Assembly (NCBI GenBank): GCA_963697355.1
Contig: CAVONV010000006.1
Location: 1 to 64,000, forward strand
Direction of reading: 5' to 3'
Source of the DNA: CAVONV01 sp963697355
GTDB taxonomy: Bacteria; Acidobacteriota; Vicinamibacteria; Marinacidobacterales; DATDRI01
Length of the DNA: 64,000 bases
Shown here: positions 34,458 through 45,807 of the stretch, piece after piece
Layout of the letters: the number at the start of each line of letters is the position of its first letter
How positions within the stretch are numbered: position 1 is the first letter of the stretch
Notes under the pieces: model-generated
Seen by the model: only the letters and a program-made list of their open reading frames with translations
Database searches by the model: none
What the model was told of the DNA's origin: nothing
Program-made: the position numbers and the translations under genes

Positions 34458-36131
34458 CTAGTCCTTTGCCGTCATCATCGTGATCTCATCGTCGAGGCCT
34501 GTCATCTGCCAGCGCACGAGTGAAATCGGAATATTGCCGGCATCATTGAATGCATCGAAGAACTCTTTCATCACAAAGGTTTCGCCCCGTTCCGCAAGGA
34601 CCTTGCTGTACTCACCCATGAGTCGCTCGAGTAAGTATTTTCCTGTGATGTAGCTGGTGCCGTAACCCGGCTGGCGTAGATAGAGCTGCTGCTCGAATGC
34701 GAGAAGGTCTAGCTCCGCGCTCATCCAACCGCGTGGCGTCCATTCGACATGGACGCTCCCGGCTTCTGCCATCGTCATCTCGTTGGCGTGGGCATAGAGC
34801 GATCCCAGTCCGCGGGCCGCGCGCTGCGCAACCATAATCCAAACGATTTCGCGCGAGCGGGGGCTGTCGTCATAGAGCCCAGCGTGCATGAACATCTCTT
34901 CAACACCCGTTGCGACACCCTCATTCTTGCTGTCCCAGATGTTGTAGAGCAGAGGATCGCGCCGGATAAGGCTCTTGTGCGGTTCTTCGCGCATTTGTGC
35001 TAAATCGAACCAGTGGTAGAAATGTGTGAACAGCGGCAGTGGGTCATGATGTGCAGCAATCCAAAAGAAGTTCCGCTCTTCCTCGGGAACAAACTGACCG
35101 AGGTGTTCCCTTAAGGCGGGGTCCATGTAGTCTTTGACCGTTAGAATCTCTTGCTCTCGCAGAAACGTGATGAACTTCGTCGCAGCCTTCTCGGCTCGGC
35201 GGTCATATTCCTCCGGTGTCGACGCTGGGAGTAGCGGCGGCAAGGCGCGATTGTGCTGCTCTTCGAGCCGTAGGGAAGACCAGGCGCGGTCCAGTTCGCG
35301 CTTGAGTAGACGGACTTCATCCTCCCAGGTCAATGGTACGAGATGAACCTGTTGCAGGTACCACGTGTAGTTGTCCTTACCGATGCCGGATGATCCGGTC
35401 TTCGACGGTGCTTGCTCTTTGAGCCAAGTGACCAGCTCGTCCGTCGCTTCTTGTGCCGCCTGTACCGCTTTTGTTAGCTCTTCACCGGCACCGTCACCTG
35501 CTTTCTCCAAGATGAGGTCGAGGTTCGTCCGTTGATCCTCGATGTTCTTGATGCCGGCTACCCAAAGGTCGCGGGCGTTTCCCATCAGATTTCCCTGGGC
35601 TTGTTTCATGAGAGAAGGAATGACCTTTAGGTCGCCAATGACGCGTTGCTCCTCGTCAGCGGAAAGCGGAAAGTCGTAGGTCCAGAGCTCGAGGACGGCG
35701 TGATGCGTGGGCCCCTCGTGCGCCGGTACGTCGCTCTTTCCGGTCCACACGGATTGATAAAACGCGGGATCGCGCACCCAGGGCTTGAGCACCCGATGGT
35801 TGAAATCGAAGCCGTTCATTTCGGCGCGCACGATATGCCAGTCGACTTGTTGCTCGATGGGCCAGCCGCTCGGGTCGATAGCGCTCAGGCGGGCCTGATA
35901 ATCAGCCAGTTCTCGATGGGCCGCGGCAAATCTTTCTGCGGTATAGTCCGGGGCGCCGTCCAACATGGGTGGTGTCTCGAACTCCCGCCAGTCTTTGAAT
36001 AGCTGGACCAGATCGTCGTAATTGCCGGCGGCACTCCCTGTCATCGTGCATTGCGCTCCGCCGAAGGCGAGAAGGGCTATGAGCACGGCCACGGGTTGCA
36101 ACCGTCTGCGACGTCCATTCGAACTCGTCAT
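34458..36131 (-). CDS. DUF885-family lipoprotein
   Basis: A 557-residue protein from the ATG at 36131 with GAGAGGAAAA upstream. The signal ends GGAQC, so it is probably lipid-anchored. The long helical body follows the DUF885 plan: AERFAAAHRELADYQARLSA near the start, a helical middle, then the late block YLRQPGYGTSYITGKYLLER and FFDAFNDAGNIPISLVRWQM. Family members are viewed as zinc peptidases with a HE..PGHH motif; that motif is not obvious here (AAHHDPLPLFTHFYHW is the nearest), so activity is uncertain. Start at 36179 would add 16 non-homologous residues. Confidence 0.75.
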   Translation of the reverse strand: MTSSNGRRRRLQPVAVLIALLAFGGAQCTMTGSAAGNYDDLVQLFKDWREFETPPMLDGAPDYTAERFAAAHRELADYQARLSAIDPSGWPIEQQVDWHIVRAEMNGFDFNHRVLKPWVRDPAFYQSVWTGKSDVPAHEGPTHHAVLELWTYDFPLSADEEQRVIGDLKVIPSLMKQAQGNLMGNARDLWVAGIKNIEDQRTNLDLILEKAGDGAGEELTKAVQAAQEATDELVTWLKEQAPSKTGSSGIGKDNYTWYLQQVHLVPLTWEDEVRLLKRELDRAWSSLRLEEQHNRALPPLLPASTPEEYDRRAEKAATKFITFLREQEILTVKDYMDPALREHLGQFVPEEERNFFWIAAHHDPLPLFTHFYHWFDLAQMREEPHKSLIRRDPLLYNIWDSKNEGVATGVEEMFMHAGLYDDSPRSREIVWIMVAQRAARGLGSLYAHANEMTMAEAGSVHVEWTPRGWMSAELDLLAFEQQLYLRQPGYGTSYITGKYLLERLMGEYSKVLAERGETFVMKEFFDAFNDAGNIPISLVRWQMTGLDDEITMMTAKD

Positions 36132-36312
36132 GACATTTTCCTCTCTGGGATGGCACGTTACACCGTTCATGGGAACCATTCTCTAACACCAAGCCAATTT
36201 CGACCAGGCTATTCTAGACCACCTCGTGGGGAAATCGATCTTCGGACGGCCGTCGAGCGACGGGTCGAGGCCGTTCACAAGATCAGGTTGCCCACGCCGT
36301 GGAGATTGAAAG

Positions 36313-37263
36313 CTATTTGACCAGGTCCTTGGGGATGAGTCCCTCTTGCAGACCCCACTCCTGCCAATGTCCAAGCTCCTCGGTGATTTTCTGGCGGAGC
36401 TCTTCGTTCGTCAGGAGTCTCAACCCAACCGCGGCGCCTATTTGGGCGGTTTGAATCAAGCCCTCGTGTCCTTCCGCGCTGATTGTATTGGCGGCATTCT
36501 CATGAGAGTGACCGGAGGCATCAGCGATGCCCGAGACCGCTGGGCGGATGTAGAGTCCCGGTATTCTTACGGAACCCAGCCCTGCCTCATCCCAGCCGAC
36601 GGGGTTTCCGAAGTTCCCGTCGTCGATGGCCTCGGCGTCTCCGTATGTTTTGGTGTATTGCCAGGCTAGAGCTTGCATCCATGCGCATTCCGTTCCGTTG
36701 TAATAGGAACCGTAGTGCCGGATCTTGACTTCCGTGAAGGTCGCCATGGCGGCCGCTTTGGCAATGGTATCGACCTTCCCGGAGACCTCGTCCAGTTCCT
36801 CACGACCGGCGTAATCTGAGTTCCGGATCCAATGATCGACCTGCACGTAGTCGTTGGTCACATTGGGGGAGTCGCCGACCTTGGTAATCGTGCCCATGAA
36901 ACGAAGACTGGGTTTGTTGTGCTCCCTGAACATGTCCACGGCATTGAAGAAGAGACGTGCGGCATCCAACGCGTCTCGGCCGTGCCAGGGTGCCGCTCCG
37001 TGAGACGGTTTTCCAGTGAACTCATAAGATGCGGCCTCGATAAGGAGGCAGCAGTTACCCAGCCCTCCTTTGACCCTTCTTGCGCGTTGGCCCGTCCCGT
37101 GGCTGCGGATGACGAAGTCCACATCGTCGAAGAGCCCTGCCTCGACCATGGCCGACTTGGTGGGTGGGGGTATTTCTTCCGCAGGCGTATGTATGGCCCA
37201 GACGCTACCCTGTAGATTGTTCTCTTCAAGGACTCTGCTGAGTGCGATCGCAGCTGGACCCCA
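36313..37263 (-). pseudogene. M20-family amidohydrolase (AbgB-like), 5'-truncated
   Basis: From residue WGPAAIALSRVLEENN onward this is a good M20 amidohydrolase of the aminobenzoyl-glutamate-utilisation type: IHTPAEEIPPPTKSAMVEAG, HGAAPWHGRDALDAARLFFN, and the late VSGIADASGHSHE. The first half of the catalytic domain with its metal His and Asp is missing. In place of it the opposite strand holds the tail of an FtsX-type permease; the join is at 37254-37263. A start at 37362 exists in frame but adds only unrelated basic residues. The protein is unlikely to be active. Confidence 0.75.
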
Positions 37264-37376
37264 TGACCTTCGTGACCGTGTCCGTCGGTCTGACCGCAAT
37301 CGCCTTGGTAGCCAGCTACCTGCCCGCGCGGAGAGCCGCCGCCACCGATCCGGTGGAAGCACTGAGGGCGGAGTAG
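37254..37376 (+). pseudogene. C-terminal tail of an ADOP/FtsX permease
   Basis: The frame reads LDPMTFVTVSVGLTAIALVA, then SYLPARRAAATDPVEALRAE and a stop. This is the last helix and end motif of the MacB/FtsX permeases seen four times elsewhere in the window. Nothing upstream continues the frame as permease, where it meets the truncated M20 gene. It is a scar of recombination. Confidence 0.8.
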
Positions 37377-37624
37377 CGCAGCGAATACGTTTGACCTCGG
37401 TCTCAGCGGGTCAGACTTCGCACTACGGTTTCGAGTGGGCCGGTAGGAAATCTTCGTAGCCACAGCGCCGCCGCGCGTCCATCGACCAGTCCGGCGATCT
37501 TATCCACTGTCACTGTCTACATTCTCATATTGGGCCTACAGCGATGCAAGCTCTCTTGTGCCGGCTCCTCGGGCAAGCTAGACTCGGTCGGCGGGTTTTT
37601 CGTTCAGTTAACTATAAGTAAGCT

Positions 37625-40600
37625 ATGAAACTACTGCCGGGCACTCGTCTCGGGGCCTATGAGATCGTGTCGTCGCTGGACGTCGGCGGAATGGGCGAAG
37701 TGTATCGTGCCAAAGACCTCAAGCTGCACCGGAGTGTGGCCGTCAAAGTACTTCGAGACGAATTCTCCTCGGACAGCGACCGGCTGACGCGTTTCGAACG
37801 CGAGGCCCGCGCGGCTTCGGCACTCAACCATCCCAACATCATCACCATTTTTGACATAGGACAAGAGGGGGCCACACCCTACATGGTTATGGAGCTCGTG
37901 GTGGGGAAGACCTTACGTGAGATCGTCTCCACCGGCCCCCTTCCAATGCGTGAGCTGTACCGTTTGGCCGCTCAGGTTGCAGACGGGCTTGCCAAGGCTC
38001 ACGACGCCGGAATCGTGCACCGAGATCTGAAGCCAGAGAACATCATGGTCACGGATGACGGGTATGTGAAGATCTTGGACTTTGGTTTGGCCAAGCTCGT
38101 GTCTATTTCGGACGCTGACTCGAGGATGGCGACGCTGGAGCAAAAGGCAACCGCCGCGGGCGTTATTCTGGGGACGATTGGGTATATGTCACCGGAGCAG
38201 GCCAGCGGTCGATCTGTCGATTATAGGACCGATCAATTCTCCCTCGGGGCCATCCTTTATGAAATGGCGACGGGTAAACGTGCGTTTCAGCGGGAAACGG
38301 CAGTGCAGACGCTCTCTGCCATCATCGAGAGCGAGCCGGAGCCGCTCGAAACCCTCAATCCTGACCTTCTTGCCTTATTTGTATCCGTCGTCGAGAGTCT
38401 CCTGGAAAAATCCCCGGAACGAAGGTACAAGTCGACTCGGAGTCTGGTTCTCGACCTCGAAGAGGCGCGTGACGGCGTGCTCAAATCCGCTTCTCGTCTC
38501 TCCGCCCCTTCTCGGGCGCGAAAACAGTACCAAGGCGGTAGTCAACCCTGCCCCGAATGCAGCCAAGACAACCCGCTCGACCAAAAGTACTGCGGAAAAT
38601 GCGGTTCACTACTGGAAAGAACCTGCCCCCAATGCGAAAAAGGAGTTGTGCCTGGAACCATGTTTTGCGGCCAATGCGGGCATTCTCTTTCGCCCGTCCC
38701 GCAGTCCGCTCAACCTCCAGCTTCTCCGCCGTCGACTCCATCCAGAAGCTCGCAAAAGACATCATCCGGTTCTCTACTCGAAGGGGAAAGGAGGCAGGCG
38801 ACCATCGTCTCGTCCAACTTGGCTGGCTATGCAGCGCTGGTAGAGCAGCTCGGCCCGGAAGAGCTCGAAGACGCGATGCAGCGGATCAGCGAGGCGGCTA
38901 CCGAGGTTGTGGATAAACACGGTGGAAAGGTCAACCAGTTCGAAGGAAACGCGCTCATGGCGCTCTTCGGCATTCCAACCGCACATGAAGACGACTTTCA
39001 TCGCGCGGTCCGGGCCGTTTTGGAGCTCCATGCTCGGGTCAGGGAGTTGAATGCCGATTTGGAGAGACGTCTTGGTCAGCGACTTCGAATGCACACCGGC
39101 GTCGACACCGGTCATGTGGTGACCCAACTTATGGAGGGACAGGGTGGGAAGTACCGGGTGTCGGGAGATGCGGTTCAAGGTGCGACTCGACTTGTTGCTC
39201 TCGCAGAGGAAGATGAAATCCTGGTCAGTCCAAAAACCGAACGTCTCATAACGCCCTTTTTCGAGACCGAGGCCCGCGATCCGGTGGTTCTACAGGGCAA
39301 ATCTCAGCCCGTGACTCCCTATCGTGTCTCGGGAGAGTCCCAATACCAAACGCGGCTCGAGGCGGCCGAAAGGTCGGGACTCACAAACTATACCGGCCGC
39401 GAAAAAGAGATGGGCATTCTCGAAGGATCCCTGGAGAGCGCCCTCTCTGGAGACGGCCGATTCGTGACGGTGGTGGGTGAGGCCGGTGTGGGCAAGAGCC
39501 GCCTGCTCCATGAGTTTCGGAAAGCTTTTGCCGGGAAGCCCGTTACCTTTCTGGAAGGTCGGTGCGAACTACATGGGTGTGGTGTTCCGTATCTACCGTT
39601 CATCCAGGCACTGAGACACGGGCTCCGCTTACAAATAGAGGAACCGCATGCTTTGGAGGACAATGCGGTTTCGGCCATCCGCGACATCGACCCTGCGCTC
39701 GAGCATTACATTCCGTTCTACCTCTATTTGCTGTCCATTAAGAGCGACCGGCACAGCATCCCGAAGCATTTGGAAGGTGAAGAACTGCAACTCGCAATGC
39801 TCGAAGCCCTTTCCGCGATTTTTACGACGAGCTCCAAGCGAGAATCGGTCGTGCTCCTTCTGGAAGACTGGCAATGGGCCGACGAGGCGTCCAAGGAAGC
39901 CCTCAGACAGCTCGTGGGCATGGCATCGGCTCATCCTTTGCTGGTCGTTGCGACCTACCGGCCGGAGTATCCTTCGGACTGGAGAGTGGTGGGGCACCAC
40001 ACTCCCGTTCACCTTGGTCCGTTGGATGGTACATCCTCGCTCAATATCATCCAATCCGTCCTGGGAACGAGCGTTCTTCCGGAAGGGTTGGGAGCTCTCA
40101 TCCATGAACGCACGGGAGGTAATCCCTTTTTTATCGAGGAGCTTTGTCACACTCTGCGTGAAGAGGGGACGATAGAGGTCGTGGATGAAGAGGTCGTTTT
40201 GGCGGGGACTCTCGAAAGCCTTCAACTGCCCGAAACAGTTCAGGCGGTCATCCGCACTCGCCTAGATCGTCTGGATCGCGAAACGCAGGAGGTCGCTCGC
40301 GTTGCTTCGGTTATCGGTCGCGAGTTTGATCGCCGAATTCTGGGCCGGACCCTTCCTGACAAATCCAAGCTGGGCCAGTCGCTGGAAACGCTCAAGACCT
40401 CGGGTGTCATCCAACAAATCCGAGTCTTGCCGGAAGCTGCCTATCTGTTCAAGCACGTGCTGACGCAAGAGGTCATCTACAAGGGTCTTCTTCTCCACCA
40501 GCGCAAGGCGTTGCATGGGAAGGCGGGGCAGGTTATCGAAGACCTCTACGCCGATCGCATCGAAGAAGTACTCGATCTCTTGATGCATCATTTTAGCCGT

Positions 40601-42350
40601 GCGGAGAACTGGCAAAAAGCCGTTCACTACGGACGGGAGTCCTCCAAAAGGGCCAGCAAACTGAGTCGGTTCGCGGACGCATTGACGATTCTCGAAAAAT
40701 CCCAGAGCTGGCTGCTGAAGCTGCCGGAAGACAAGAGTCGGCAGGAGACACTCATGGATACGCTGCTGGAGCTGGAGCGCGCCTGCGAGACGTTGGGAGT
40801 GCGTGAACGACAACAGACCATCGTCGGTCAGCTCCACAAGCTTCTGGAATCCACTGAGGACCGAGCCCGCCTGGCGGAAGTCTACATCCGAGAGGGTGAG
40901 CTTCAGATACAGCTCGGTCAGTTCGATAACGCGGAGCGTGCTCTCGGACAGGTCTCTCGACATCAGGCGGGATCTGTCCGACCAGCTTGGCGAACGCAAC
41001 ACCCTGAGAAGCATGGGCTATCTTCGATGGCGGCAGGAAGAGTATGAGAAGGCAGTCGCCCTAAACGAAGCCGCCCTGGCGATCGATCGCGAGATGAACG
41101 ATGTCGAGGCCATTGCCATTGATTTGACCAATCTCGGGCAGGTTTTTAGAAGCTTGGGCGCCTATGGGCAGGCTCTAGAACACCTCGAGGAAGCCATCCG
41201 ACTCCACGACACTTTGAGAAATCCCTTCCAAAGGGGGTACACCTTGGTGATCACGGCCAATGTTTATCGCAACCAGGGCGACAACGAAAAGGCCATGCAC
41301 TATCTTCAACAAGCGGCGGAGATTCAAACGGAGCATCGTCTCACCATCCAGCAGGCCTTCACATTTACCTCCATGGCCAACATCCACTGGGACCAGGGCA
41401 ATATCGAGGAAAGCCTTCGACTCTATAAGGACCTCGTACAGAAGAACAGGGACGTGGAGTATGCCGAGGGATTGTCGCATTCATTGCTGAGGTTGAGCGA
41501 ACGCCTTCTTTCTCTGGACAAACCCGAAGAGGCTTTGCCCTACCTACTGGAGAGCACGAAGGTTTTTCGGCAACTGGGAGATCTGCAACAAGAGGCCTCG
41601 GCCTGGAGCACGATCGCGTCCATTTACGCAGAAGATCCCGAGAAGCACCAGGACGGCGTCGAAGCATGGGGACGAGTGCGCGATCTCAGGAAACAGACCA
41701 GCGATCTCCCGGGTGAGCTGGATGCATTAGAGGGAATGGCTCGGGTTTGCCGGAAGACCGATCCGTTGAAGGCTCTCGAGCACTGCGCGGACGCCTTGGA
41801 GCTGGCCACGAAGCTAGAGGATCGCCCGAAGCAGGGTGATTTGCTGAACTCGATGGGCATCACCGAGTGGAGTAGTGGCAACTATGCCGGCGCACTCGAG
41901 CGTTATGAACAGGCGCTCGGCATATTCCGGGAACTGGACGACCAGATTCACGCCGGCCTGATTCTCAATAGCATAGGCGTCACATTAAAGCATCTCCAAC
42001 GCCAAGACGAGGCCCGGGCTCGTCTAGAAGAAGCGCTTCGGGTCAATCGCCAGACCGGGGAACGGCTTCTCGAAGGTCACTCGTTAGCGGCGCTCGGGGA
42101 TGTGTGCTCCGAAGCGGGGAATCGTGAAGACGCGATGCAACACTATCGAGCATCACTCGAGATCAGACGGGAAATCGACGACCGCAAGGGTGAAGGCTGG
42201 ATGCTTCACAATTTGGCGCGTGTGTACGCGTCCCAGGGTGAACAGGACGAGGCCAGAGACTACTCGGAACGTGCCTCGGCCATCGCCGCTGAATGTCAAG
42301 ACGAGAAGTTGAAGGGAATCAGCCACCAATTTCAGGACTCGTTGAAATGA
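37625..42350 (+). CDS. Ser/Thr kinase - zinc ribbon - degenerate cyclase - AAA ATPase - TPR protein, single frameshift
   Basis: About 1,575 residues in one fused protein. Kinase domain: glycine loop near GGMGEVYRAKD, K41, HRDLKPEN (D134) and DFG (152-154), so it should be active. Double zinc ribbon: C309, C312, C323, C326 and C334, C337, C348, C351. Class III cyclase-like domain from residue 388: the two metal Asp positions are N398 (SSNLAGY) and N442 (EGNALMALFG), so catalysis is unlikely. AAA domain with Walker A GEAGVGKS at 618-625. At the end are about ten tetratricopeptide repeats. The frame shifts near 40950; dropping one G joins ALGQ to SLDIRRDLSDQLGERN. The halves end and begin at that exact point. 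Signal input is unknown; no ribosome site is obvious. Confidence 0.85.
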
Positions 42351-42365
42351 GTAGAGGAGAAGATA

Positions 42366-42632
42366 ATGCCGAGATACATCATTGAGCGCAACGTAGGCGA
42401 TCTATCAAGAGACGATCTCAATGCCGCTGGGAGAAAAGCTGTTGAAGTGCTTGCGGAACTGCCGGAGGTCGTCTGGATCAAGAGCTTCATTTCCGAAGCG
42501 GAAGGTAAGATTTACTGTGAGTACGATGCTCCCAATCCGGACGCTCTTCGCGAACACGCCCGGCTGGCCGGTCTCCCCATAGATAAGATATCCGAGGTGG
42601 CTCTTGAAGTCAGCCCGGACATGTTTCAGTAG
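42366..42632 (+). CDS. DUF4242 small protein
   Basis: An 88-residue protein with the pattern MPRYIIERNVGDLSRDDL at the N-terminus, VVWIKSFISEAEGKIYCEYD in the middle and EHARLAGLPIDKISEV near the end. This is the DUF4242 (SCO4226-like) family of small ferredoxin-fold proteins, a few of which bind nickel. The start has a GGAG site 10 bases upstream and is 15 bases after the kinase stop, so it is likely in the same transcript. Its role is not known. Confidence 0.8.
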   Translation: MPRYIIERNVGDLSRDDLNAAGRKAVEVLAELPEVVWIKSFISEAEGKIYCEYDAPNPDALREHARLAGLPIDKISEVALEVSPDMFQ

Positions 42633-42805
42633 TAGCACGTCAGAGAGTGGAGATCTCGACGGACTCCTGCATTCATTCGCGGTATTTACCCCAGCCTGAG
42701 CCGGGCCTACATTGAATGATGTGATCTTTCGAAGGTGACGATGTCCAGGAGCAGGATGTGGCTCGCTTCGTCGAACTGCGGCTCGAATGGCGAAATTAAC
42801 AACGG

Positions 42806-45535
42806 TTATTCATATCGCAATGCGAGCATGGGATCGATTCGTGTGGCTTTCCGCGCCGGCAGGTAGCCGGCCGCGAACGCCACGGCCAGCAACAACAGGA
42901 TCACTCCTCCATAAGTCAGAGGATCCAGGCCGCCCACGCCGTAGAGATTGGAAGCCATCAATATCCCGATAGGTATGGATAGCAGGAGACCGATCAGGAT
43001 GCCCTTGCCCGAAAGCTCGAGACATCCTTTGATGACAAGCTTGAGAATCTCCCCGCGTTCCGCCCCGAGGGCGATTCGAATGCCCAATTCGTTGGTGCGT
43101 TGGGAAACCGCATAGGACATGATGCCAAAGAGGCCGATGCAGGCGAGGCAGAGCACCAGCAGCGCCAGTCCTCCCAGGAAGTAGGACAGCCAGCGATCGT
43201 CGCGGAGCCAGGTGTGGACCATATCGTTGATGGTCCGGATACTGTAAGCCGGGATGCCCGCATCCATGCCGTGGATGGTCTCTCTCATCGATTCCATGGC
43301 GACCTTGGGATCGCCCTGGGCCCTCACAATCAGATCCATATCGGGCTTGGGGTTCTGGCCGTGGGGAATATAGAGTGCGGGCGGAAACGGCTCTCCCCAG
43401 ACGGTACAGCCGAAATCGGCCACCACCCCTACAATTGACACCCAGCTCGCCTTGTAGTCTGGTCCGTCCAGCATGATCTGCCTGCCCACGGCATCTCCGT
43501 CGGGCCAGTAGCGCATCGCCGCTTTCTGGTTCAGGATCGCCACAGGCGGTCCCGCGGCATGGTCCCGCTGCGTAAACACACGGCCGCTCAGCAGTCGCAC
43601 TCCCATGGCCTCGAAGAATCCCGGCGTGACGACGTGATACCCTGAGAAATACTCCTCCTTCTCGTGACGGCCCTCTATCGTGATAGATCCACCCAAGTTC
43701 TGTACTGAACCGATGGGTAGGGAACTCACGGCTCCCGCGGATTCGATGCCGGGCAAGGACACCATCTTCTCGAACATCTGTTCATAGAAGGCTCGGCGCT
43801 CGGCCTCCTCGGCGTAGTGGTAGATCGAGAGCTCCACCCGCAGCGTGAGGAGGTTCTCCGGGTTGATGCCCAGAACATCGGCGGATTTGAGCGTCTGGAC
43901 GTGGCGAACCGCAAGGCCACAGCAGATGATCATGGGCAGGCCGATGGCCAGTTGGCCGATGACCAAGCCGTTTCGCAGCCTGCTGTGCGATGGCCCTGCA
44001 GCCCCCGCCTGTGTGCCCATCTTCAGTGTGTCCACCGGCGATATTTTCGAAGCGATGAAGACGGGGGCCAATCCGAAGACGAGGGCGGCCGAGAGAGAAA
44101 TGACGGATGTGTAGATGAGAACCGAAGGACGGAGCCCCATTTCATGCTCGAGAAAGGGGATGAAATCGACTGATGCCACGAATAGGTCCAACATCCAGAG
44201 CCCGACCAAGAGGCCCAACAGGCCGCCTCCGACCGCGAGCAGTAGGCTTTCGGTGAGAAGCTGGCGCACGAGACGGCCCTGCTTGGCTCCCATGGCCATC
44301 TTGACGGCGAATTCCCGCGCGCGGGAGCTAGCCTTGGCCAGCTGCATGTTGGCGATGTTGACGCAGGCGATGAGCAGCACCATAGCGACAGCGGCCAGGA
44401 AGATGGACATCAGCATGAGGTCTTCGAAGGAGCGAAAGGATTGCATGAGAGGCTGGATCCATATTTGGCTCTCCTTGTTCGTCTCCGGATAGGCCTCTGC
44501 CAGACGTGCGGATATTCCGCTCAGCTCCGATTGTGCCTGCTCGAAGCTCACACCGGGCTTGAGCTTGGCTAGAACACGGCCATAGCTGCGATCCCTCCGA
44601 CCGGTATCGGCGGTTCTAATCGACAAAGGTGCGAAGAGATCGACTCCGTGCCACATCAATCCCGATTCTCTCAGGTCTATTTCCGGCGGCATGATCCCGA
44701 TGATGGTATGGGACTTGTCGTCGAGAATGACGGACTTGCCCAGAATGTTCGGATCTCCGTCGAACTTGCGTTGCCAGAACTTCTCCGTCAGCATCACGAC
44801 ACCCGAATCGGCCGGCAATTCCTCTCCCTCGTTATGGACCCGCCCGATCTGCGCGCTGAAGCCCAGCATCGACCAGAGATTCGCGGAGGCTGCGACGACT
44901 CTGACCCGTTCCGGTTCCCCTCGGCCGGCAAGAACTCGGTCGCCTCGGGTGAAGGCGGCCATTTGGGCGAACGAATTGGATTGCTCGAGAAGGTCCAAAT
45001 AGTCGCTGGACCTCATGACGTTTCGTTGATGGCCGGGACTCCGATACCAGAGATAGGCCAGCGTCTCGGGCTCTTCCAGCCGGTTGGGCAATCTCCACCA
45101 AGCGTCGAAGAGGCTGTACAGAGCGGTGTTGACTCCGATGCCCAGGGCCAGGGTGATCAGCGCGACCGCTAAGAAACCGGGATGCTTCTTCAAGATGCGG
45201 AATCCGTAGAGCAGGTCAAAGAGGAGGTCGGAGAAGATCGATTGAAGATCGGATGTTGCGTGTTGGTCGAGGGCTACCGACTCTCGGTTTAGATACCCCT
45301 TTTCTGCGCGCGGCTGGAGATGGGTCCGATTGGATTGTGTCCTCAGTTCGTCCCAGTTGCTGATTCTCTCCCGGGCGTATTGGACTGCCTCATCCTCGCG
45401 TGCGCCGTTGGATATTGCCTCGTTGTAGAATTCGTCGAGCTGAGCTGCCAGCTCCTCTACAATCTCCCGCTCCCGCTCGGTGCGCAACGTTGGAAGACTC
45501 AATCGTTCTCTGACGTATCTCGGCCAGTCGTGCAT
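42806..45535 (-). CDS. ADOP-type MacB/FtsX permease with N-terminal prefix domain
   Basis: A 909-residue permease from the ATG at 45535 (an in-frame start at 45571 adds 12 unrelated residues). It has the prefix domain of many ADOP proteins: RERLSLPTLRTEREREIVEE and a following helical pair, then a membrane unit (KHPGFLAVALITLALGIGVN), a MacB periplasmic domain, LLIACVNIANMQLAKASSRA and the second FtsX unit ending RIDPMLALRYE. The prefix domain probably provides a cytoplasmic contact. No ATPase gene is adjacent. The gene is divergent from the next ADOP gene, and the two share a 272-base intergenic region. Confidence 0.9.
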   Translation of the reverse strand: MHDWPRYVRERLSLPTLRTEREREIVEELAAQLDEFYNEAISNGAREDEAVQYARERISNWDELRTQSNRTHLQPRAEKGYLNRESVALDQHATSDLQSIFSDLLFDLLYGFRILKKHPGFLAVALITLALGIGVNTALYSLFDAWWRLPNRLEEPETLAYLWYRSPGHQRNVMRSSDYLDLLEQSNSFAQMAAFTRGDRVLAGRGEPERVRVVAASANLWSMLGFSAQIGRVHNEGEELPADSGVVMLTEKFWQRKFDGDPNILGKSVILDDKSHTIIGIMPPEIDLRESGLMWHGVDLFAPLSIRTADTGRRDRSYGRVLAKLKPGVSFEQAQSELSGISARLAEAYPETNKESQIWIQPLMQSFRSFEDLMLMSIFLAAVAMVLLIACVNIANMQLAKASSRAREFAVKMAMGAKQGRLVRQLLTESLLLAVGGGLLGLLVGLWMLDLFVASVDFIPFLEHEMGLRPSVLIYTSVISLSAALVFGLAPVFIASKISPVDTLKMGTQAGAAGPSHSRLRNGLVIGQLAIGLPMIICCGLAVRHVQTLKSADVLGINPENLLTLRVELSIYHYAEEAERRAFYEQMFEKMVSLPGIESAGAVSSLPIGSVQNLGGSITIEGRHEKEEYFSGYHVVTPGFFEAMGVRLLSGRVFTQRDHAAGPPVAILNQKAAMRYWPDGDAVGRQIMLDGPDYKASWVSIVGVVADFGCTVWGEPFPPALYIPHGQNPKPDMDLIVRAQGDPKVAMESMRETIHGMDAGIPAYSIRTINDMVHTWLRDDRWLSYFLGGLALLVLCLACIGLFGIMSYAVSQRTNELGIRIALGAERGEILKLVIKGCLELSGKGILIGLLLSIPIGILMASNLYGVGGLDPLTYGGVILLLLAVAFAAGYLPARKATRIDPMLALRYE

Positions 45536-45807
45536 AAACGTATCCTCGCCGCAATTCGGGAAAATTCTCAACGATTCAGGTCACGTGTTCCATAGACCCC
45601 ACAGCACATATCCCCGGCAATATATACGAGCATTTCTGTGGTCTAGTACCTTATACCAGGTCTTAGGAAGGGGAGGCATCCTCGTCGAGAACCGGTGCGC
45701 ATGATTATGGTTCGGATCGAACAGCGGGAGACATCGATGAAACATCCCGTGCCGCGATCCCGTTATAGATATTGATGCTGTTCTGACCCATAGGGTGGGC
45801 AATTGCC

